This document shows positions 1 through 8,202 of a stretch of 64,000 bases of DNA, one piece after another. The notes beneath the pieces were generated by a model, which was not told the origin of the DNA, made no database searches, and saw nothing but the letters and a program-made list of their open reading frames with translations. The DNA lies in contig NZ_CP126158.1 of the NCBI RefSeq assembly GCF_030127145.1, forward strand, positions 1 through 64,000, in the 5' to 3' direction. Source of the DNA: Halobaculum halobium. Lineage in GTDB: Archaea; Halobacteriota; Halobacteria; Halobacteriales; Haloferacaceae. The stretch's first letter is position 1. Every line of letters begins with the position of its first letter. The position numbers were made by a program, and so were the translations under genes.

Positions 1-578
1 ACTTCGGCGATATCCTCTCGGGATACCGCGCCTTCACCGTCGACTCTTTCAAGCGCCTCCGCCTCTCGGCGGACGGCTTCGGTATCGAGACGGAACTGGC
101 CGTCGAGTGCGCGCGCCACGGCGTCCGCACGACCGTCGTCCCGATCACGTACCTCCCGCGTCCGGACGGCTCGAACACGAACCTCCACCCGGTGCGCGAC
201 GGGGGGATCATCCTGATGGCGATCTACCGGCAGGCGAAGACCTCGAACCCGCTGTTCTACTTCGGGAGCGCGGGCGTGGCCTCCGGGCTCGCGGGCGGAC
301 TCGTCGCCGCGTACGTCGCCTATGACTGGTTCGCAAACGGGATCTCCCACAACGTCCTCGCGATCGTCGCGGGCGTCGGGGTCATCCTCGGCGTGCAACT
401 GCTCATCTTCGGCGTGCTCTCGGACCTGCTTGTCACGCTCCACGGCGAGACACTCGACCGAGTCGAGGCGCTCGAACGGGAGATGCCGGCCGGAGCGGAC
501 ACGAGTAGCGAGGAAGCCACCGAAAAAGGGGTGACACCTACGAAAGACGAGGGATGTGTGGGCCCCCCCGAGCAATAG
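1..578 (+). CDS. aglJ: C-terminal part of an AglJ-like family 2 glycosyltransferase
   Basis: The reading frame is already open at the left edge (codons in phase with base 3) and ends with TAG at 576-578, so the N-terminal catalytic half is missing. The visible part begins with an ILSGYRAF stretch, then GFGIETELAVE and a SNPLFYFGSAG motif, followed by two hydrophobic segments and a soluble acidic tail. This matches the C-terminal half of haloarchaeal dolichyl-phosphate glycosyltransferases of the AglJ type, which load the first sugar of the S-layer N-glycan onto dolichyl phosphate at the cytoplasmic face of the membrane. The AglJ assignment is from remembered family sequence. Another GT2 paralogue is possible. 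Confidence 0.65.
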   Translation, partial: FGDILSGYRAFTVDSFKRLRLSADGFGIETELAVECARHGVRTTVVPITYLPRPDGSNTNLHPVRDGGIILMAIYRQAKTSNPLFYFGSAGVASGLAGGLVAAYVAYDWFANGISHNVLAIVAGVGVILGVQLLIFGVLSDLLVTLHGETLDRVEALEREMPAGADTSSEEATEKGVTPTKDEGCVGPPEQ

Positions 579-1232
579 CCTCTCCTGTGTAGTGCTGCCT
601 CACTAGATCCGGAGGACGAGTAGACTGTTGCCCGAGGGTAGCCCCCCTCGCTCAGAATCACAGAAGCGCAGGTTCGAGCAACGTCGAAGGAACCTCTACC
701 GCGGTCAGCGTACCTTCACAATCGATTCAGCTCCCCGGTAACAGGCGTTTGAACAAGTGTGTGGGTGATTGTGGCGTTCTCGGTTCGGGTACGATCGTCG
801 GCCACGATCGCTCACTACATGGCGTCTATCGGCCGATACCGCGCGGAGCAAGAAAATACGGGATGACACGACAACTCACTCGATACAGGACTCCCAACGG
901 TGCTGATGAAAACCCGTAGACTGCGACCAGGTGTGACCGCTCCTGTGCTGTGATGATGTCCCCCGGCAGCGCTTCTTCGAGGCACTGCTTGCGGCTACAC
1001 GCTGATCACCTCGGCCGCAGGCACCCACAGTCTGCCACTCGTCTATTGATACGACTCTTTCCGGAGGTCCATCGCTGCTGTGAACGCCGCCGGACGTCCG
1101 GTGTGGCTTCGATACCCCCTTTCGGACAACAGGAGCGAGCGAGTCCGATTCGGGACAAGAGGGCCGGCCGATAGTGTTCGACCGTTCGGAGTAGACACTC
1201 GGATGATGGAAACCGGACCTGATCGGATATGG
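579..1232. other. gene-free stretch, no recognisable feature
   Basis: About 650 bases without a convincing gene. The base composition is clearly less GC-rich than the flanking genes, and stop codons are frequent in all frames. The one open stretch, about 74 codons around 950-1174, has no acidic bias and an odd His/Arg/Ser-rich composition. I see no tRNA, repeat or insertion-sequence end. It may be decayed DNA left by an earlier rearrangement. Confidence 0.5.
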
Positions 1233-1559
1233 TCAGAACGGTAAGAGTGCGCGAACCCGCCCGAGCAGTGACCCCGCGCCGCTGCGCCGCCGGTCCTCGA
1301 AGATCGGATGGAGACGATTGAGCAGGTCGCGCTCGGTCTCGAACCGTTCCTCCGGGAGCTCGCGGAGCACCTCCGCCAGATCGAGCGTGTTTCCCGCGGC
1401 GTCGTAGGGGACGCTCGTGTTCCGCATCGACGCGATCAGCTCCTCGGTCGTCGCCGGGAACCGCACGCCCGCTCGGTCGAGGCGGGCGTCCAACGCCGCG
1501 ATGCCGAACTCGATCGACTCGGGCTCGCTCGTGTCCCCCTGCGGCGGTCTGGCTGCCAT
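1233..1559 (-). CDS. small haloarchaeal conserved protein, DUF5789-like
   Basis: A 108-residue acidic soluble protein with no membrane segment. The core reads IEFGIAALDARLDRAGVRFP, then an ATTEELI helix, an IPYDAAGNT-like turn (here VPYDAAGNT) and a basic tail rich in Arg and Gly. It resembles small haloarchaeal proteins of unknown function that I associate with the DUF5789 label; that number is from memory. The start is the ATG at 1559, and nothing longer is supported. It is convergent with no gene on its 3' side and divergent from the ribbon-helix-helix gene at 1701. Confidence 0.6.
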   Translation of the reverse strand: MAARPPQGDTSEPESIEFGIAALDARLDRAGVRFPATTEELIASMRNTSVPYDAAGNTLDLAEVLRELPEERFETERDLLNRLHPIFEDRRRSGAGSLLGRVRALLPF

Positions 1560-1700
1560 TACGCCGAGTTGCCGCCCCGGGGACTAAAGCGGACGGGCCC
1601 ACGGACGCGACGCAGGAGTCGGTGGCTCGCACGACGCAGACGGCGTGTCGCCGGCGGCGGCTCCGTCGCGCTTATCGGTCGCGCGCCCGTTCCCCGAGCC

Positions 1701-1910
1701 ATGACCGACTACACCACCGTCTCCATCCCGAAGGACCTCGCCGAGCGCGTCGAGGAGACGCTCGAGGGGACGAGCTTCTCGTCGACCTCCGATCTCGTGC
1801 GCTTTCTCCTCCGAAGCATCGTGATCCAACACCAGAAACAGGGGTCGCTCTCGGAGGCACAGTTCGAGGAGATCACCGAGCAACTCCGCGACCTCGGCTA
1901 TTTAGAGTAG
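1701..1910 (+). CDS. ribbon-helix-helix (CopG-type) regulator
   Basis: A 69-residue protein. The N-terminal beta strand YTTVSIPKDLAERVEE and the helices SSTSDLVRFLLRSIVIQH have the pattern of a CopG/Arc ribbon-helix-helix DNA-binding domain, which usually binds DNA as a dimer. A short C-terminal helix ends in a Tyr-Leu-Glu tail. It starts at ATG 1701, directly after a run without a gene. Its target is unknown. The divergent gene at 1559 is a possible partner but nothing in the sequence shows this. Confidence 0.75.
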   Translation: MTDYTTVSIPKDLAERVEETLEGTSFSSTSDLVRFLLRSIVIQHQKQGSLSEAQFEEITEQLRDLGYLE

Positions 1911-1939
1911 GGACGCAGCCGACTCTCACTTATCACGAC

Positions 1940-2386
1940 TCAGTCCTCGACCCGCTCCTCAGGCGGGTGCGCGTCGACGACGACCAGTTCCCGCCGACGC
2001 CCCCGGCGGTCGTACGCGGTCACGTTCTCGGAATCGTACGGCGGCACCGCCACCAGCACCGCGGCCGCGAGGTCGTCCTCCTCGGTGAGCCGGCGGTCGC
2101 CGTCGGGATGCGAGAGAAAGCGTGCACGGCCCGCAGGTCGACCCAGATCCATCCCGAACACAGCCGAGACGGACCCGGCGGCCGCCGGGAAGTAGAAGTG
2201 CGTGAGAACCGGCGTCGACGGATCCAGATCCGCAGGTCTGTCGACCAACTCGCCTCCGGGCGTCGCGTCGAGGACGACGTTCTCGGCTTTGGGGTCGGCG
2301 TCGGCCGCACGTTCGACCAGCAGCGAGAGCAGGTCGGCGGTGATGTACACTGGCGCGGGATCCTCACGGCTGGGAGTGGCGTCCAT
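1940..2386 (-). CDS. conserved hypothetical protein
   Basis: About 148 residues, acidic and soluble, with no membrane segment. It begins MDATPSREDPAPVYITADLL and has recognisable strand-rich stretches (NVVLDATPGGEL, VLTHFYFPAAAG, AAVLVAVPPYDSENVTAYD). The frame stays open upstream of the chosen start, but those residues are Arg/Ser-rich and look non-coding, so ATG 2386 is preferred. I do not recognise the family. It lies 82 bases downstream of the metallo-beta-lactamase-like gene on the same strand and may be co-transcribed with it. Confidence 0.5.
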   Translation of the reverse strand: MDATPSREDPAPVYITADLLSLLVERAADADPKAENVVLDATPGGELVDRPADLDPSTPVLTHFYFPAAAGSVSAVFGMDLGRPAGRARFLSHPDGDRRLTEEDDLAAAVLVAVPPYDSENVTAYDRRGRRRELVVVDAHPPEERVED

Positions 2387-2468
2387 TCCAACCGATCCGT
2401 CCGTCGTCGCGTCGGCGGGACCGTCGCCGCCGGGGCCGCCGCCGGTTGGGGGGATCACGACGGGGCGC

Positions 2469-3149
2469 TCACCCGAGGAACTGCCCGATGGCCTTCGCGT
2501 ACAGTCCCGGCGCGTTTCCGCGCGAACTGTCGAGCGCGGCCGCGAGCTCGCGTCCGGCGTCCTCCATGACGCCGGCGCCGTGTCCACACAGCACCCGCTC
2601 GGGGTCCAGCCCGGACAGCGCGCGCCGCGGCGGGAACAGCCGGAGCATCGGGTGAACACCGAGGGTCTCGGCCCCCGTGCGCATGTACGAGGAGGCCCCG
2701 ACGGACTCGGGGACGTACAGCGTGCCGCCGTCCTCGTCGTACAACCCGACCTCCTGCCACGGCGGGATCGACGAATCGCGGATCGTGATCGCCTGCAACC
2801 CGCCGAGTTGGCGTCCAAACCGCTCGACGGGCGCGTCGAGCTTCGTGGCGACACCAGTCATCCAATCGGGCACGTACACGGGCACGTCGTGGCGGGTCGC
2901 GATCGCCGCCGCGTCGCGCTTGTGGCGATCGAGACAGACCACTACCCCGGTGACTTCCCCCTCCAGATCAGCCAGGAGGTCGTCGACACCGTCGGCGTCC
3001 ACCGGATCCAGTACCCACACGTCACCGTCGACGGACAGGGCGTGGCTCGCGCGCTCCATCGTCTCGTCGGGATAGGCGATCCACCCAACGCCGTCGGTGA
3101 ACTCGTCGATCACGGTGAGGTCGGCGTCGCCGGAACCTTTCATCGCCAT
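2469..3149 (-). CDS. metallo-beta-lactamase-fold-like protein without the usual metal motif
   Basis: About 226 residues. Repeated beta-strand segments (WVLDPVDADGVDD, VVVCLDRHKRDAAAIA, VPVYVPDW) and a late VLCGHGAGV segment follow the order of the metallo-hydrolase fold. The canonical HxHxDH zinc motif is replaced by CLDRHKRD, so a standard zinc hydrolase activity is doubtful. The start could be ATG 3149 or ATG 3143; the first is chosen because it lies nearer the promoter side. The gene is divergent from the VOC gene at 3208, with only about 60 bases between them for both promoters. The fold assignment is an inference. Confidence 0.5.
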   Translation of the reverse strand: MAMKGSGDADLTVIDEFTDGVGWIAYPDETMERASHALSVDGDVWVLDPVDADGVDDLLADLEGEVTGVVVCLDRHKRDAAAIATRHDVPVYVPDWMTGVATKLDAPVERFGRQLGGLQAITIRDSSIPPWQEVGLYDEDGGTLYVPESVGASSYMRTGAETLGVHPMLRLFPPRRALSGLDPERVLCGHGAGVMEDAGRELAAALDSSRGNAPGLYAKAIGQFLG

Positions 3150-3207
3150 CGGAAGACGAAACGGGCGCCGCGGGCTTAAGTGGGGTGCCGCCGGAAGGGT
3201 GGACGAG

Positions 3208-3975
3208 ATGACGACGCGACCCGCGGCGACGCAGCCGCGCCCGGCGCTCGCGTCGCTCGCGCTGGAGGTGTCCGACCTCGGGCGCGCGGCGACGTGGTAC
3301 GCCGACACGTTCGGTCTAGTTCCGACCCGTCGAACCGCTACCGAGTGTGCCTTCGACGTCGGCGGCACCGAGTTCGTGCTCCGTCGGCCCGACTCGGTCC
3401 CGCGCGGCGGCCTCCACACGCACTTCGCGTTCGAGACGCCCGCCCGCGAGTACCCCGCTTGGCGCGCTCGCTTCCCCGACGCGCCCGAAATTGATTTCGG
3501 CACCTTTCGCTCGCTATATCTCGAGGACGACGACGGCCACGCCCCGGAGATCGGCGGGACGGCCCCCGACGGGACCGGAACCGGTCTCGTCGGCGTGTTC
3601 GAGGTGGTGCTGGAGGTGGCGAACGTCGACCTCGCGAGCGACTGCTGGTCGGCACTCGGGTTTTCGGCGGTCGACCGCGGCGACGGGCGGCGACGGATCC
3701 GGATGCGCGGCCCCGCCGGCGCCGACCGACAGTTCGACGTGGAACTGTGGGAGCCCCAGCTGGGACTGGCGGGCGCCCGTGGTGGCGTCCACGTCGACCT
3801 GGCGTTCCGGGTACGCGAGCCCGCGGCCGTCGCGGAGCACGCCTACGGCGACCTCCCTTCGGTGACAGTCCAAGAGGCGCCCGATGGGTCGGTCGAGCTG
3901 TACGACCCGGACGGCCACCACCTCGTGTTGCTGCCCGACGACGAGAGTACGGACACGGCAGAGGAGGAGCCGTGA
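3208..3975 (+). CDS. two-domain VOC (glyoxalase/dioxygenase) family protein
   Basis: 255 residues with two repeats of the vicinal-oxygen-chelate fold. The first spans about residues 10-110 (LALEVSDLGRAATWYADTFG, then LHTHFAFETP and SLYLEDDDGHAPEI). The second spans about 120-245 (FEVVLEVANVDLASDCWSALG, VHVDLAFRV, VELYDPDGHHLVLLP). His and Glu residues at the usual metal-ligand positions are present. Such proteins act on small organic substrates as lyases, isomerases or dioxygenases, and the substrate cannot be read from sequence. The start is ATG 3208, with an acidic tail rich in Asp, Glu and Thr at the end. Confidence 0.75.
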   Translation: MTTRPAATQPRPALASLALEVSDLGRAATWYADTFGLVPTRRTATECAFDVGGTEFVLRRPDSVPRGGLHTHFAFETPAREYPAWRARFPDAPEIDFGTFRSLYLEDDDGHAPEIGGTAPDGTGTGLVGVFEVVLEVANVDLASDCWSALGFSAVDRGDGRRRIRMRGPAGADRQFDVELWEPQLGLAGARGGVHVDLAFRVREPAAVAEHAYGDLPSVTVQEAPDGSVELYDPDGHHLVLLPDDESTDTAEEEP

Positions 3976-4478
3976 CGGAGATCCGGTCTGGTCCGACGCC
4001 GACGAAGGCGGCGTCGCCGGACCCACCGAGCCGGCCGAGGGCGATTACCGGCACCTCGTGACCGGGGACGTGGCGAACACGCCGAACCCGACACGCGCGA
4101 AACGCGAGTTGGACGTGACGATCGGCGCGTCGCTGTTCGGGCGTCAGTAGTTCTGGCGGTCTCAGTCTCGTTGCTATTCGTCTATGCAGCAAGATCTCGG
4201 GTGAGGTGAAATCTCACCGAAGTGCCGGATTTCTCACGATGAGTGAGAAGCCTTGTTGAACCCTATTGGTCGGACCCGATTCTCGATGAACTAGCCGTTA
4301 CCGCTGAACGCTCTTCCAGTTCGACATGTTGTTCATAGAGCCATGCTGAATATCCGGCGCAAATCCCCTTTTGGTGACCCGGCGACGACGAATAGCAAGC
4401 CACCGAGAGCAACTTCCGAAGAACACCAAGTGCGGCGTAGTTCGCCGATGCTCTTCGAAGATATGGATCGAATCCACA
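3976..4478 (+). other. intergenic stretch with a possible small broken reading frame
   Basis: Roughly 500 bases with no clear gene. The first 175 bases contain a plausible acidic coding fragment on the + strand ending at TAG 4148-4150 (NTPNPTRAKRELDVTIGASL near its end). It has no in-frame start unless a one-base shift links it to the GTG at 3972, which overlaps the end of the VOC gene. After 4150 the composition becomes AT-richer and non-coding. The fragment may be a small gene with a frame break or a remnant. Confidence 0.3.
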
Positions 4479-5012
4479 CTACCGGATAATTGACCGGAGA
4501 TGCGTGCAGAGGTCTTTTACCGCCTGTGTGACCCGTCGCCGGCGACGTGAGTTGACATCGACTTCTATGCCGTGGCTCTCGATCCAGTTCCGCATTTTCC
4601 TCCGACCGACTTTCCGCTTGATTCCGACCTGCCGGAAGTGTTTGATCGGGTGTCGCAGCCAGCTGTATTCCTCGTGGGCGAACACGTCGATATACTCCGG
4701 GGAGTGGGCGATGAGGATGACGTGGATCTGTCTGTCGGCCAGCACGGTCCGCCGATACGTCCAGCTCCCGTTTGGCTCCGACCCAACTGACGGCTGATGA
4801 TACCACGCCAGTGGGTCCCACTCGAACCCGTGTTTCCGGAGTGTTTCTGTGAACTCGTCCAGCGGCTGTTGAACGGTGCCGACATATTCGGTATCACGAA
4901 GGCGATACTCGGGCTGTCCGAGAGCTCGGCCGAGTCGGGTGATCAACGGACCGAGCCGCGTTCTCACGCGGGAGGGAACATTGGGTTCGAGAGTCTCAAC
5001 GATAGACTCCAT
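4479..5012 (-). CDS. hypothetical protein in a low-GC patch
   Basis: 177 residues starting MESIVETLEPNVPSRVRTRL. It is basic rather than acidic (many Arg, Lys and His), which is unusual among its neighbours. It has aromatic-rich segments (FEWDPLAWYHQP, HEEYSWLRHPIKHF) and a strand RQIHVILIAHSPEYIDVFAHEE, with no membrane segment. I do not recognise the family. Lower GC and basic composition suggest horizontal acquisition. No operon partner is evident. Confidence 0.55.
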   Translation of the reverse strand: MESIVETLEPNVPSRVRTRLGPLITRLGRALGQPEYRLRDTEYVGTVQQPLDEFTETLRKHGFEWDPLAWYHQPSVGSEPNGSWTYRRTVLADRQIHVILIAHSPEYIDVFAHEEYSWLRHPIKHFRQVGIKRKVGRRKMRNWIESHGIEVDVNSRRRRRVTQAVKDLCTHLRSIIR

Positions 5013-5330
5013 TCGGCGCCCGTTGGGGTTCCATCATCTCGAATGTGTCGAACCGGCGAAACGTAAGTGAACTGAGCGATATCCCGCAACCGTGTCCCGA
5101 CCGAGATCACCCCGTGCTGACTACACCCTCTGTACGTAGCGAAGCTACCCGCCATATGGAGGGGGATTCTTACGGTCTAATCTAGAGTGGAACAGCCGCT
5201 GAGTGAATCTGCGAATTGATCGTAACTGTTCCTACAACTCGGTGACTGATCTCTGGAACGATCTGGCCAGATTTCGCGTGATAGTGCCCAACCACGACGT
5301 TGATACGTGTTACACGCGAATTTTTGTGTT
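5013..5330. promoter_or_regulatory. gene-free region upstream of the SDR gene
   Basis: About 318 bases, markedly AT-richer than average, between a minus-strand gene and the divergent SDR gene. It must hold both promoters. A run TTGATACGTGTTACACGCGAATTTTTG just before ATG 5331 is the most promoter-like segment, and the SDR message is probably leaderless or nearly so. No RNA gene or repeat is visible. Confidence 0.35.
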
Positions 5331-6094
5331 ATGGACTGGACAAAACGACACCGTACTGTCGTAATCACCGGGGCAAACGAGGGGATCGGCTATCATCTTC
5401 TCACCTCGCTCGTCGAGGACGGCTACCGAGTTGCTGGACTCGATATCAACGGAGAGCACATCGAACCTCTCCAAAACAGCCACCCTGAATTGGTGCGTTT
5501 TATCGACTGTGATGTGACCGTAGATGAGGACGTCGAGACAGCGATCGGGGAGGTCGTGAGCGAATGGGGACCGATCGACATCCTCGTCAACAATGCTGGA
5601 ATATTCAACTTCGACCTCTTCGAGGACCAGACGCTCGCCGACACAAAACGGGAGTTCGAGGTGAACTACTTCGGCTATGTCCGGCTGATCCACGCGATCC
5701 TGCCGCATATGCGGGAACGGGGGGAAGGACTCATCCATAACGTGAGTTCCGGGGCAGGCCTCGTCGGCCATCCCGGACTCTCCGGCTATGCATCGACGAA
5801 AGGCGCTATCGAAGCGCTCGTGCGATCGCTGCGGCTGGAACTGCAACATGAGAATGTCACGTGTACAGTGATGCACCCGCCGCTCTCGAACACGCGCTCC
5901 ACGGCCGAACTCGGCTATCCGGAATCCCTGCTGAGTGACCCGAAAACCGTCGGCCGCAAGCTACTGGGAAGATCGAATCGAGGGGGCCGGTTATCTACGC
6001 CGACTGGAAGACGAAATTCGGCCTCGCCGTCTCGAAACGCGTTCCGTATCTCGTCCGAAAGGGAACCCAGCAGTTCGTCGAACCCACCGAGTAA
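5331..6094 (+). CDS. short-chain dehydrogenase/reductase (SDR), one frame break
   Basis: A classical SDR oxidoreductase. The NAD(P) motif TGANEGIG is near residue 14, then the NNAG motif (ILVNNAGIF), the catalytic Ser in HNVSSGAGL and the YASTK catalytic Tyr-x-x-x-Lys pair. It uses NAD(P)H to interconvert alcohols and carbonyls on an unknown substrate. After KTVGRKLL, near 5968, the frame shifts by one base. The remaining sequence then reads cleanly as GKIESRGPVIYADWK and on to TAA 6092-6094. The total length fits one lost G in a G run. ATG 5331 is chosen over an upstream TTG. Confidence 0.8.
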
Positions 6095-6256
6095 ATCCTC
6101 TGTACTCATGGAAGGTACACCGCATGGCGAGGCAAGTTCTCGCACTCTGATCGGTGTGGAACAGCCACTGAGCACGTGTGCGCGTGTAAATAGTTCTGGG
6201 GAGTTCCGTTCTGGTGACATTCACCGAGTTGATCGTGGTTGTGGTGAGATTTCATG

Positions 6257-6628
6257 TCACCGTCTCGCTGGTGTCTCACTTTCATGGAGGCGCCGGTGAG
6301 TCGTCTCAATCCAGTAGTCTAATTGCTCTCGCAATTCGTAGTGCTGTGCATGATCGTCGAATCTTATGAGTACATCACGCGCCTCCTGAGGTACGTGAGC
6401 AGTCTCGTAATCCTCCCCTGCGAATTGCTTCACCGATTCAATCGATCTGAACCTCATGATCGTGACGAATTCGACTTCCTCCGGGCGTGAGCGACGCAAC
6501 AATCGAAACCCACGATACCCATCGATTTCTTTGTCGTCAAAGCTCGGGATTATCTCTTCTCTCAGAAGCCGCTCATACTCATCCGCGTTTTCCGGGGTCG
6601 TCCATCCGTGCCAAATGCGTTCGATCAT
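6257..6628 (-). CDS. antibiotic-biosynthesis monooxygenase (ABM)-like protein
   Basis: 123 residues starting MIERIWHGWTTPENADEYER. The alternating strand-helix pattern, with VEFVTIMRFRSIESVKQFAG in the second half, matches the dimeric alpha+beta barrel (ABM) superfamily, which includes small quinol monooxygenases and heme-degrading enzymes. The C-terminus is about 20 residues longer than a minimal ABM domain and very rich in His and Arg. Its function is unknown. It lies convergent to the SDR gene inside the lower-GC patch. Confidence 0.6.
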   Translation of the reverse strand: MIERIWHGWTTPENADEYERLLREEIIPSFDDKEIDGYRGFRLLRRSRPEEVEFVTIMRFRSIESVKQFAGEDYETAHVPQEARDVLIRFDDHAQHYELREQLDYWIETTHRRLHESETPARR

Positions 6629-6843
6629 CGGTTCTCGTTGTCATTCGATCCTTTTCTGTCGGACGGTTATCGGTGTCATGAGGGAGTCTTCAAGTTGTAG
6701 CGAGCCAACCAATGCACCGGCCCCTTCCGATTTTCCCGGGGTTTGCATGCAGTACATAGCTGGCTCTCATAGAGTCGCCATATAGAACCACCAAACAGAA
6801 TTTGATGGTAAGAATCTTTGACTGTGGTAGACTATATGCTTCT

Positions 6844-7089
6844 ATGTCAACAGAGACCGATGGGCAGGGACGGCTGTACATCCCGAAAGAGGTCCGCGAG
6901 AAGTACGGCCAGAAGTATCATCTCGTGATGTACGAGGACAGAATCGAGTTGATTCCGGTCGCAGACGATCCACTCGCCGCCGTCCGCGAGGCGGCGGGCG
7001 ACCTTCGTGATGCACCAGTCGAGGACATTCGAGAAGACATCGAAGAAGAAGCAATGGCAGACGCCGGAGAGGAGGACGCCGATAGATGA
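6844..7089 (+). CDS. vapB: VapB-type antitoxin, AbrB fold
   Basis: 81 residues. An N-terminal swapped-hairpin (SpoVT/AbrB) DNA-binding domain is visible: DGQGRLYIPKEVREKYG, followed by YHLVMYEDRIELIPV. An acidic C-terminal helix then probably wraps the toxin. It overlaps the PIN-domain gene by four bases (ATGA), the standard antitoxin-first arrangement. Such antitoxins neutralise the toxin and repress their own operon together with it. The start is ATG 6844; an in-frame upstream extension has no support. Confidence 0.8.
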   Translation: MSTETDGQGRLYIPKEVREKYGQKYHLVMYEDRIELIPVADDPLAAVREAAGDLRDAPVEDIREDIEEEAMADAGEEDADR

Positions 7090-7472
7090 CGGTGTACGTC
7101 GAGACGGACTTCTTGCTCGCACTCGCCAAGGACTCCGACTGGCTGCAGGGGTCCGCTGAGGAAGCACTCGGGGAATACGAGGTCGAAACATCGGCGTTCT
7201 CCTACCTCGAACTCCTTCTCGCCCGAGAACGCTACGAGTTCGACTACGTACCGCTCGTGGCGAATCTGCTCGAACTCGTTCCAGTGCAGGACGAGAAAGA
7301 GAAACAGGTAGTTCTGAAAGCAGTCAACTATTACGACGAGGGGATGACACCGTTCGACGCGTTCCACGCAGCGACTGCGGAAACGCGAGGGATGGACGTA
7401 CTCTCCTCTGAGAGAGACTACGAAGACATCGAGGTAGAGCGAGTCCCACTCGAACCGACCGATGAGGAATAA
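7086..7472 (+). CDS. vapC: VapC-type PIN-domain toxin
   Basis: 128 residues with a PIN ribonuclease domain. The first catalytic acid lies in VYVETDFLLALAKD, a middle Glu in SAFSYLELLLARE, and late acids in MTPFDAFHAATAE and VLSSERDYEDI, giving the usual four-acid Mg2+ site. PIN toxins cut structured RNAs such as tRNA or rRNA when the antitoxin is lost. It is translationally coupled to the AbrB-type antitoxin by an ATGA overlap. The pair sits in the low-GC patch, consistent with a mobile addiction module. Confidence 0.8.
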   Translation: MTVYVETDFLLALAKDSDWLQGSAEEALGEYEVETSAFSYLELLLARERYEFDYVPLVANLLELVPVQDEKEKQVVLKAVNYYDEGMTPFDAFHAATAETRGMDVLSSERDYEDIEVERVPLEPTDEE

Positions 7473-7569
7473 GACCGAGGGCGTCGGATCGAGCGCGAAC
7501 CCCGAGGTGGAGGAGTACGTCCTCCGATGTGCCGATTGCGGCGCCGAGACCGATCGCTTCTCGGGGTAG
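7462..7569 (+). CDS. possible 35-residue zinc-ribbon micro-ORF
   Basis: A short frame starts with ATG inside the last codons of the PIN toxin gene. It encodes MRNKTEG, then EEYVLRCADCGAETDRF and stops. The CxxC pair within an acidic-aromatic context resembles the first knuckle of a zinc ribbon. Only one knuckle is present, so it may be a truncated gene or chance. There is no independent support beyond the coupled start. Confidence 0.3.
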   Translation: MRNKTEGVGSSANPEVEEYVLRCADCGAETDRFSG

Positions 7570-7628
7570 CTGCTGGAACTCTCCGACGCCCGTCCCGCCA
7601 CGTCGTGCCGGGTCGAACCCGCCGACGC

Positions 7629-7919
7629 TCAGCTCAGTTTCTCGGTGTCGACGTCGACGCCCGGCGGGGAGACGATGAGGAAGCCTCGGAAGTGGGTCAA
7701 TTCCCCGCCCATATCCTTCACCTCTCGCGCGAAGCCGCCGGCCCGCTCGTTCAGATCGCCCTCGACGGCGAGCACGAGCACGTTCCCGTACTCCACGTTG
7801 CGCACCCAGTGCTCGGGTTCGGTCTCCCCGTCGAGCACCCCTAAGATCACGTCCCCCACGGTCCCCTCCGACTCGATCATCTCCTCGGCGTCGCGGAGGT
7901 CGAGCCCGAAATCGGTCAT
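7629..7919 (-). CDS. haloarchaeal conserved protein, DUF5779-like
   Basis: 96 residues starting MTDFGLDLRDAEEMIESEG. It is an acidic alpha/beta protein with a central strand-rich block (GNVLVLAVEGDLNERAGGFA) and a final strand FRGFLIVSPPGVDVD. It resembles a small single-copy family of haloarchaea that I associate with DUF5779, a number recalled from memory. The function is unknown. The ATG at 7919 is chosen, because residues encoded further upstream are Arg/Gly-rich and look non-coding. It is divergent from the leu-ilv operon. Confidence 0.6.
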   Translation of the reverse strand: MTDFGLDLRDAEEMIESEGTVGDVILGVLDGETEPEHWVRNVEYGNVLVLAVEGDLNERAGGFAREVKDMGGELTHFRGFLIVSPPGVDVDTEKLS

Positions 7920-8044
7920 ATCGCCGCTCACGGCGTGTGCTTTCAAAAGGGTTCGGTCCACGGTCGGACGCCCGTCTGACCCCGACGGACCGGCGATCGC
8001 CTCGCACCCGCGGTCGGCCGGATGATGCCCACCCCGCATCCGTC

Positions 8045-8081
8045 AATATCATGCATATTAGGAAATACTAAGAATCGTATT
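8045..8081. promoter_or_regulatory. two adjacent dyad-symmetric elements upstream of leuA
   Basis: In an AT-rich patch of this otherwise GC-rich intergenic region there are two imperfect palindromes: AATAT-CATGC-ATATT at 8045-8059 and AATAC-taagaatc-GTATT at 8064-8081. Their position, about 120 bases before leuA and about 125 before the divergent gene at 7919, fits operator sites for an Lrp/AsnC-type or similar dimeric regulator. The regulator is not known. Confidence 0.35.
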
Positions 8082-8173
8082 CAACGGGTAGTCGGCGAAG
8101 TCATTCGATTTTACGGTAGATCGAACGTTCGTGATGGATCTCTGCGGCGGCGTCGACCTGTCCGACCACAACG

Positions 8174-8182
8174 CTTTACAAT
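8174..8182 (+). promoter_or_regulatory. TATA-like box of the leuA-leuB operon
   Basis: CTTTACAAT lies with its centre about 25 bases before ATG 8203. That is the spacing expected for an archaeal promoter driving a leaderless or almost leaderless message. No Shine-Dalgarno sequence precedes ATG 8203, which supports this. Confidence 0.5.
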
Positions 8183-8202
8183 CAGTTCTGCTCTCCCATG
8201 GG

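Noticed and set aside
950-1174. Open reading frame of 74 codons in the gap after the glycosyltransferase
   Set aside because: No acidic bias, odd His/Arg/Ser-rich composition and no ribosome-binding or promoter signal, so it is more likely chance.
4070-4800. KRELDV peptide pattern seen on both strands in two intergenic frames
   Set aside because: The short similarity comes from low-complexity GC-rich coding-like DNA and is not supported by longer alignment or a shared gene context.
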